DNA of 64,000 nt from Pararhodonellum marinum (GTDB lineage: Bacteria; Bacteroidota; Bacteroidia; Cytophagales; Cyclobacteriaceae): the NCBI RefSeq assembly GCF_015354735.1, contig NZ_JACEFJ010000001.1, forward strand, positions 558,001-622,000, given 5' to 3'. The notes beneath the pieces are model-generated. The model was not told the origin of the DNA. It saw only the letters and a list, made by a program, of their open reading frames with translations, and ran no database searches. Numbering within the stretch: position 1 is the stretch's first letter; every line of letters starts with the position of its first letter. The position numbers and the translations under genes were made by a program. Positions 62,074-64,000 of this stretch are shown here, piece after piece.

Positions 62074-62592
62074 TCATCCGGCTGTACATAAAGTCAAAAA
62101 TGTACCTAAATCCATGCCATCGTGGTGGTAATGCAAGGTCATACACATACCTAATGTCAATAAAAATAGCAATTTATCTGTAAATGCCTCTTTTTGATGC
62201 AGGATAAGGTCTTTCTTAATGCTTCCGTTTTTTTCTGTAATAAGACTATAGGTAAGCAAGTCTTCGCCGTACCGGAGATCTTTGATGCTGACCATAAAAT
62301 TTGGATTTTGGTGAAAGCGGCATTCAAATTTAGCCCCGTCCCTGAATTGAATTCTACCTTTACTGTCCCAGAAGCCAAATTTCATATTAAGGATATGCTG
62401 CCCATAATCATTGGTGATCAGCCATTTGTTTTGCCAAAATCCCTGTGGCTTAATTCTAAATTTCCGTCCTTCCATGGTAAAGGGTCTGAATCCATTACTT
62501 GGAGTGCCCAATGAAATCAAATGGTCTTCCCCATAGGTCAGGTGCCATTGATCTTTTTCTTTTATCCAACTGATAGTGCTGTCCAGTTTCAT
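62074..62592 (-). CDS. Unknown protein, Tubby/LURP-like beta domain possible
   Basis: A 172-residue protein. The middle is beta-rich with WKIKP-type strands (GFWQNKWLITNDYGQHILNM, FGFWDSKGRIQFRDGAKFEC), vaguely like the Tubby-C/LURP-one fold. The C-terminus has a hydrophobic helix (KLLFLLTLGMCMTLHYH). It lies just upstream of the previous unknown membrane-protein gene on the same strand; the two may work together. Confidence 0.65.
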   Translation of the reverse strand: MKLDSTISWIKEKDQWHLTYGEDHLISLGTPSNGFRPFTMEGRKFRIKPQGFWQNKWLITNDYGQHILNMKFGFWDSKGRIQFRDGAKFECRFHQNPNFMVSIKDLRYGEDLLTYSLITEKNGSIKKDLILHQKEAFTDKLLFLLTLGMCMTLHYHHDGMDLGTFLTLCTAG

Positions 62593-62994
62593 TTTGGGAT
62601 TTATTTTACTGAATAGGACAAAGGTGTCCTAAAAAACTTTCAGTTGCGATGACAAATACAGGATTGCAGGATTTGTAGGATGGATGAAATTATAAGATTT
62701 TTATTATTTGGCCGAAGGTATTAAAAATCAGGTTTTTCATTTTCAACCCTTAAAACCACCCAAGCCTTACCAATTAATCGTATTCAATTTAATATTGAAA
62801 AATTGTTTTGATCTATTGATTTTTATCCGATTTGGGAATAGATTTATTTTTATTTTTTTTCATTTTAGAGAAAAAATTTTACATCCTAAAGAACTCAATA
62901 TTAATGTGAATTTGTCTATTTAAATATTTTAAAATCAATTTATTGTATGGTAGATTTTAGAATTTACTTCAAAGATAGGTTCGAATTTTAAAAG
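62593..62994. other. Intergenic stretch between divergent genes
   Basis: 402 AT-rich bases upstream of both the CPBP gene and the unknown gene. A 71-codon + frame (62708-62923) is Phe-, Ile- and Leu-rich and has no support. Promoters are expected here but I cannot place them. Confidence 0.45.
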
Positions 62995-63003
62995 TTGAAC
63001 GAT

Positions 63004-63771
63004 ATGGGTAAAGTTGATTTTAAACCATTAGGCTTAGCGGGCTCAATATTATTTTTCGGATTATCAGCATTACTTTTTAGGATTTGTATTTATAATCTAA
63101 TGCCGGAGTTAATAAATTCTGGCGTACATCCATTTTGGTCATTTATAATTAGTTATAGTATTCCATTAACAATTTTAATGGTTGCAACTTTTCTTGCCTT
63201 ATCCCGGGAGGGAAATCTCAGGCATTGGAAACACAGGCTTCGTTTAAAAAGACTTTCAGGTAAAGAAATCTTTTGGTGCTTTGTTTTATTTTTGATTGGA
63301 TTTTTGATTACAGGTATATTGATACCGACATCCACTTATATTGCCTCCTTTCCGTTGTTTTCCCCTCCTGATTTTTTTCCTGACATCCTCAATCCCAAAA
63401 AGGCCTTGCCAGTCGATGGCCTCAGGAACTTTATGGGAATTCCCTTAAAGGGCACCTATTGGATCATCCCGGTTTATTTCATTTTCCTGACTTTCTTTAA
63501 TATTTTGGGAGAAGAGCTATGGTTTAGGGGATATATATTACCCAGGCAAGAACTGACCTGGGGAAAGGTAACATGGGTCTATCACGGCATATTTTGGTGC
63601 TTATTTCATACCCCCATATATCCATGGACCATCATTTATCTGTTGCCAACTACATTAACTGTAAGCTTTGTGTCACAAAAATTCCAAAATACCTGGGCTG
63701 GTTTTATTGTCCATTATCTGGGCAATGGGATATTGGCTTTATTACCTATCATTCAAGGGGTATTGAAATAA
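63004..63771 (+). CDS. CPBP-family intramembrane metalloprotease
   Basis: From ATG 63004, 255 residues with about six to eight membrane helices. CPBP (Abi) motif 1 is GEELWFRGYILPRQEL (EExxxR), motif 2 HGIFWCLFHTP, and motif 3 the final HYLGNGI. Members process prenylated or membrane-bound substrates or act in bacteriocin immunity. A TTG nine bases upstream is the only other start and is less likely. Confidence 0.9.
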   Translation: MGKVDFKPLGLAGSILFFGLSALLFRICIYNLMPELINSGVHPFWSFIISYSIPLTILMVATFLALSREGNLRHWKHRLRLKRLSGKEIFWCFVLFLIGFLITGILIPTSTYIASFPLFSPPDFFPDILNPKKALPVDGLRNFMGIPLKGTYWIIPVYFIFLTFFNILGEELWFRGYILPRQELTWGKVTWVYHGIFWCLFHTPIYPWTIIYLLPTTLTVSFVSQKFQNTWAGFIVHYLGNGILALLPIIQGVLK

Positions 63772-63888
63772 ATCCTAGAGTAAAATAGATTCCAAAAAGG
63801 ATTTGAATCTACGGAACAAAAAGTATTCTGCCTTTTGTAACTTTGATGGAAGAGTAAATGCTTTGATTAACCGAAATCATTGAATTAA

Positions 63889-64000
63889 ATGTATGTAAAA
63901 GACAAGACTTTCGAAAGGGTATCCTTTGGAAAGGAAAAAGTGACTGGGGAGTTTGAAAACTGCAGGTTTCTGCACTGTGACTTTTCCGAAAGTGATCTCT
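63889..64000 (+). CDS. Pentapeptide-repeat protein, N-terminal part
   Basis: The frame from ATG 63889 runs off the window. It reads KDKTFERVSFGKEKVTGEFE, then NCRFLHCDFSESDL: consecutive A(D/N)LxX-type pentapeptides with Phe or Leu every fifth position, which build the right-handed quadrilateral beta-helix. The family includes Qnr-like DNA-gyrase-protecting proteins, but the role is unknown here. Confidence 0.75.
   Translation, partial: MYVKDKTFERVSFGKEKVTGEFENCRFLHCDFSESDL

Noticed and set aside
1-64000. tRNA, rRNA or riboswitch genes
   Set aside because: None recognised by eye on either strand; a covariance-model search would be needed to exclude small RNAs.

Overview
The window looks like a chromosomal segment of a low-GC, free-living Bacteroidetes, most likely Cytophagales/Cyclobacteriaceae. 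Indicators are a SusC/SusD pair, LytTR regulators with LytS-type kinases, many short lipoprotein signal peptides ending in Cys, PQQ-type sugar dehydrogenase, CDGSH protein, MATE and CPBP proteins, and a Bacteroidetes-style tyrosine recombinase. No rRNA, tRNA or CRISPR was seen. Taxonomy is inferred from gene families only.

Layout. 0-9.6 kb: mostly leftward ordinary genes (methyltransferase fragment, cyclase, VOC lipoprotein, AraC regulator, OmpA lipoprotein, AlkD-like protein, cupin) and a rightward DUF5060-type glycoside hydrolase. 10-11 kb: a methyltransferase. 11.05-26.8 kb: an array of small, nearly all leftward genes separated by about 120-155 bp imperfect palindromes with AAC/GTT ends, each close to the stop codon of one gene and the start of the next. 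This is the architecture of integron gene cassettes with attC sites. At its right end (26.84-27.95 kb) lies a tyrosine recombinase whose N-terminal domain has been split off by one base, with a GTTAGCGG junction between it and the first gene, where an attI would be expected. The cassettes carry an OLD-like nuclease, an alpha/beta hydrolase, HigBA, several other toxin-antitoxin pairs (mostly with dead toxins and intact antitoxins), a YCII/HxlR pair and small membrane or secreted proteins. Two IS1182-like elements both sit in the core of such a site.

28-42 kb: a Kef antiporter with a KefF-like oxidoreductase, a 4Fe-4S/CDGSH protein, a TPP enzyme/aldehyde dehydrogenase overlapping pair, a cluster of direct repeats, AlkB, DUF1328, an FAH-family enzyme, MATE, a BamA-like outer-membrane protein, DUF1905 and VOC proteins. 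42.6-52 kb: a polysaccharide-utilisation-type locus: a 7TM signalling protein fused to a transposase-like zinc ribbon, SusC, SusD, a GH144-like glycoamylase-fold hydrolase and a secreted endonuclease/exonuclease/phosphatase-fold protein. 52.2-52.9 kb: an intact antitoxin/PIN pair. 53-56.4 kb: a lipoprotein, a DUF2268-like metalloprotease and a sugar dehydrogenase. 57-61.2 kb: one LytTR response regulator with three tandem LytS-type kinases, the middle one lacking its phospho-acceptor His. 61.2 kb to the end: two unknown genes, a CPBP protease and the start of a pentapeptide-repeat protein.

The most interesting feature is the 11-28 kb integron-like array: recombinase, presumptive att sites, cassette decay that increases with distance from the recombinase, toxins inactivated while antitoxins survive, and insertion sequences that appear to target the att core.
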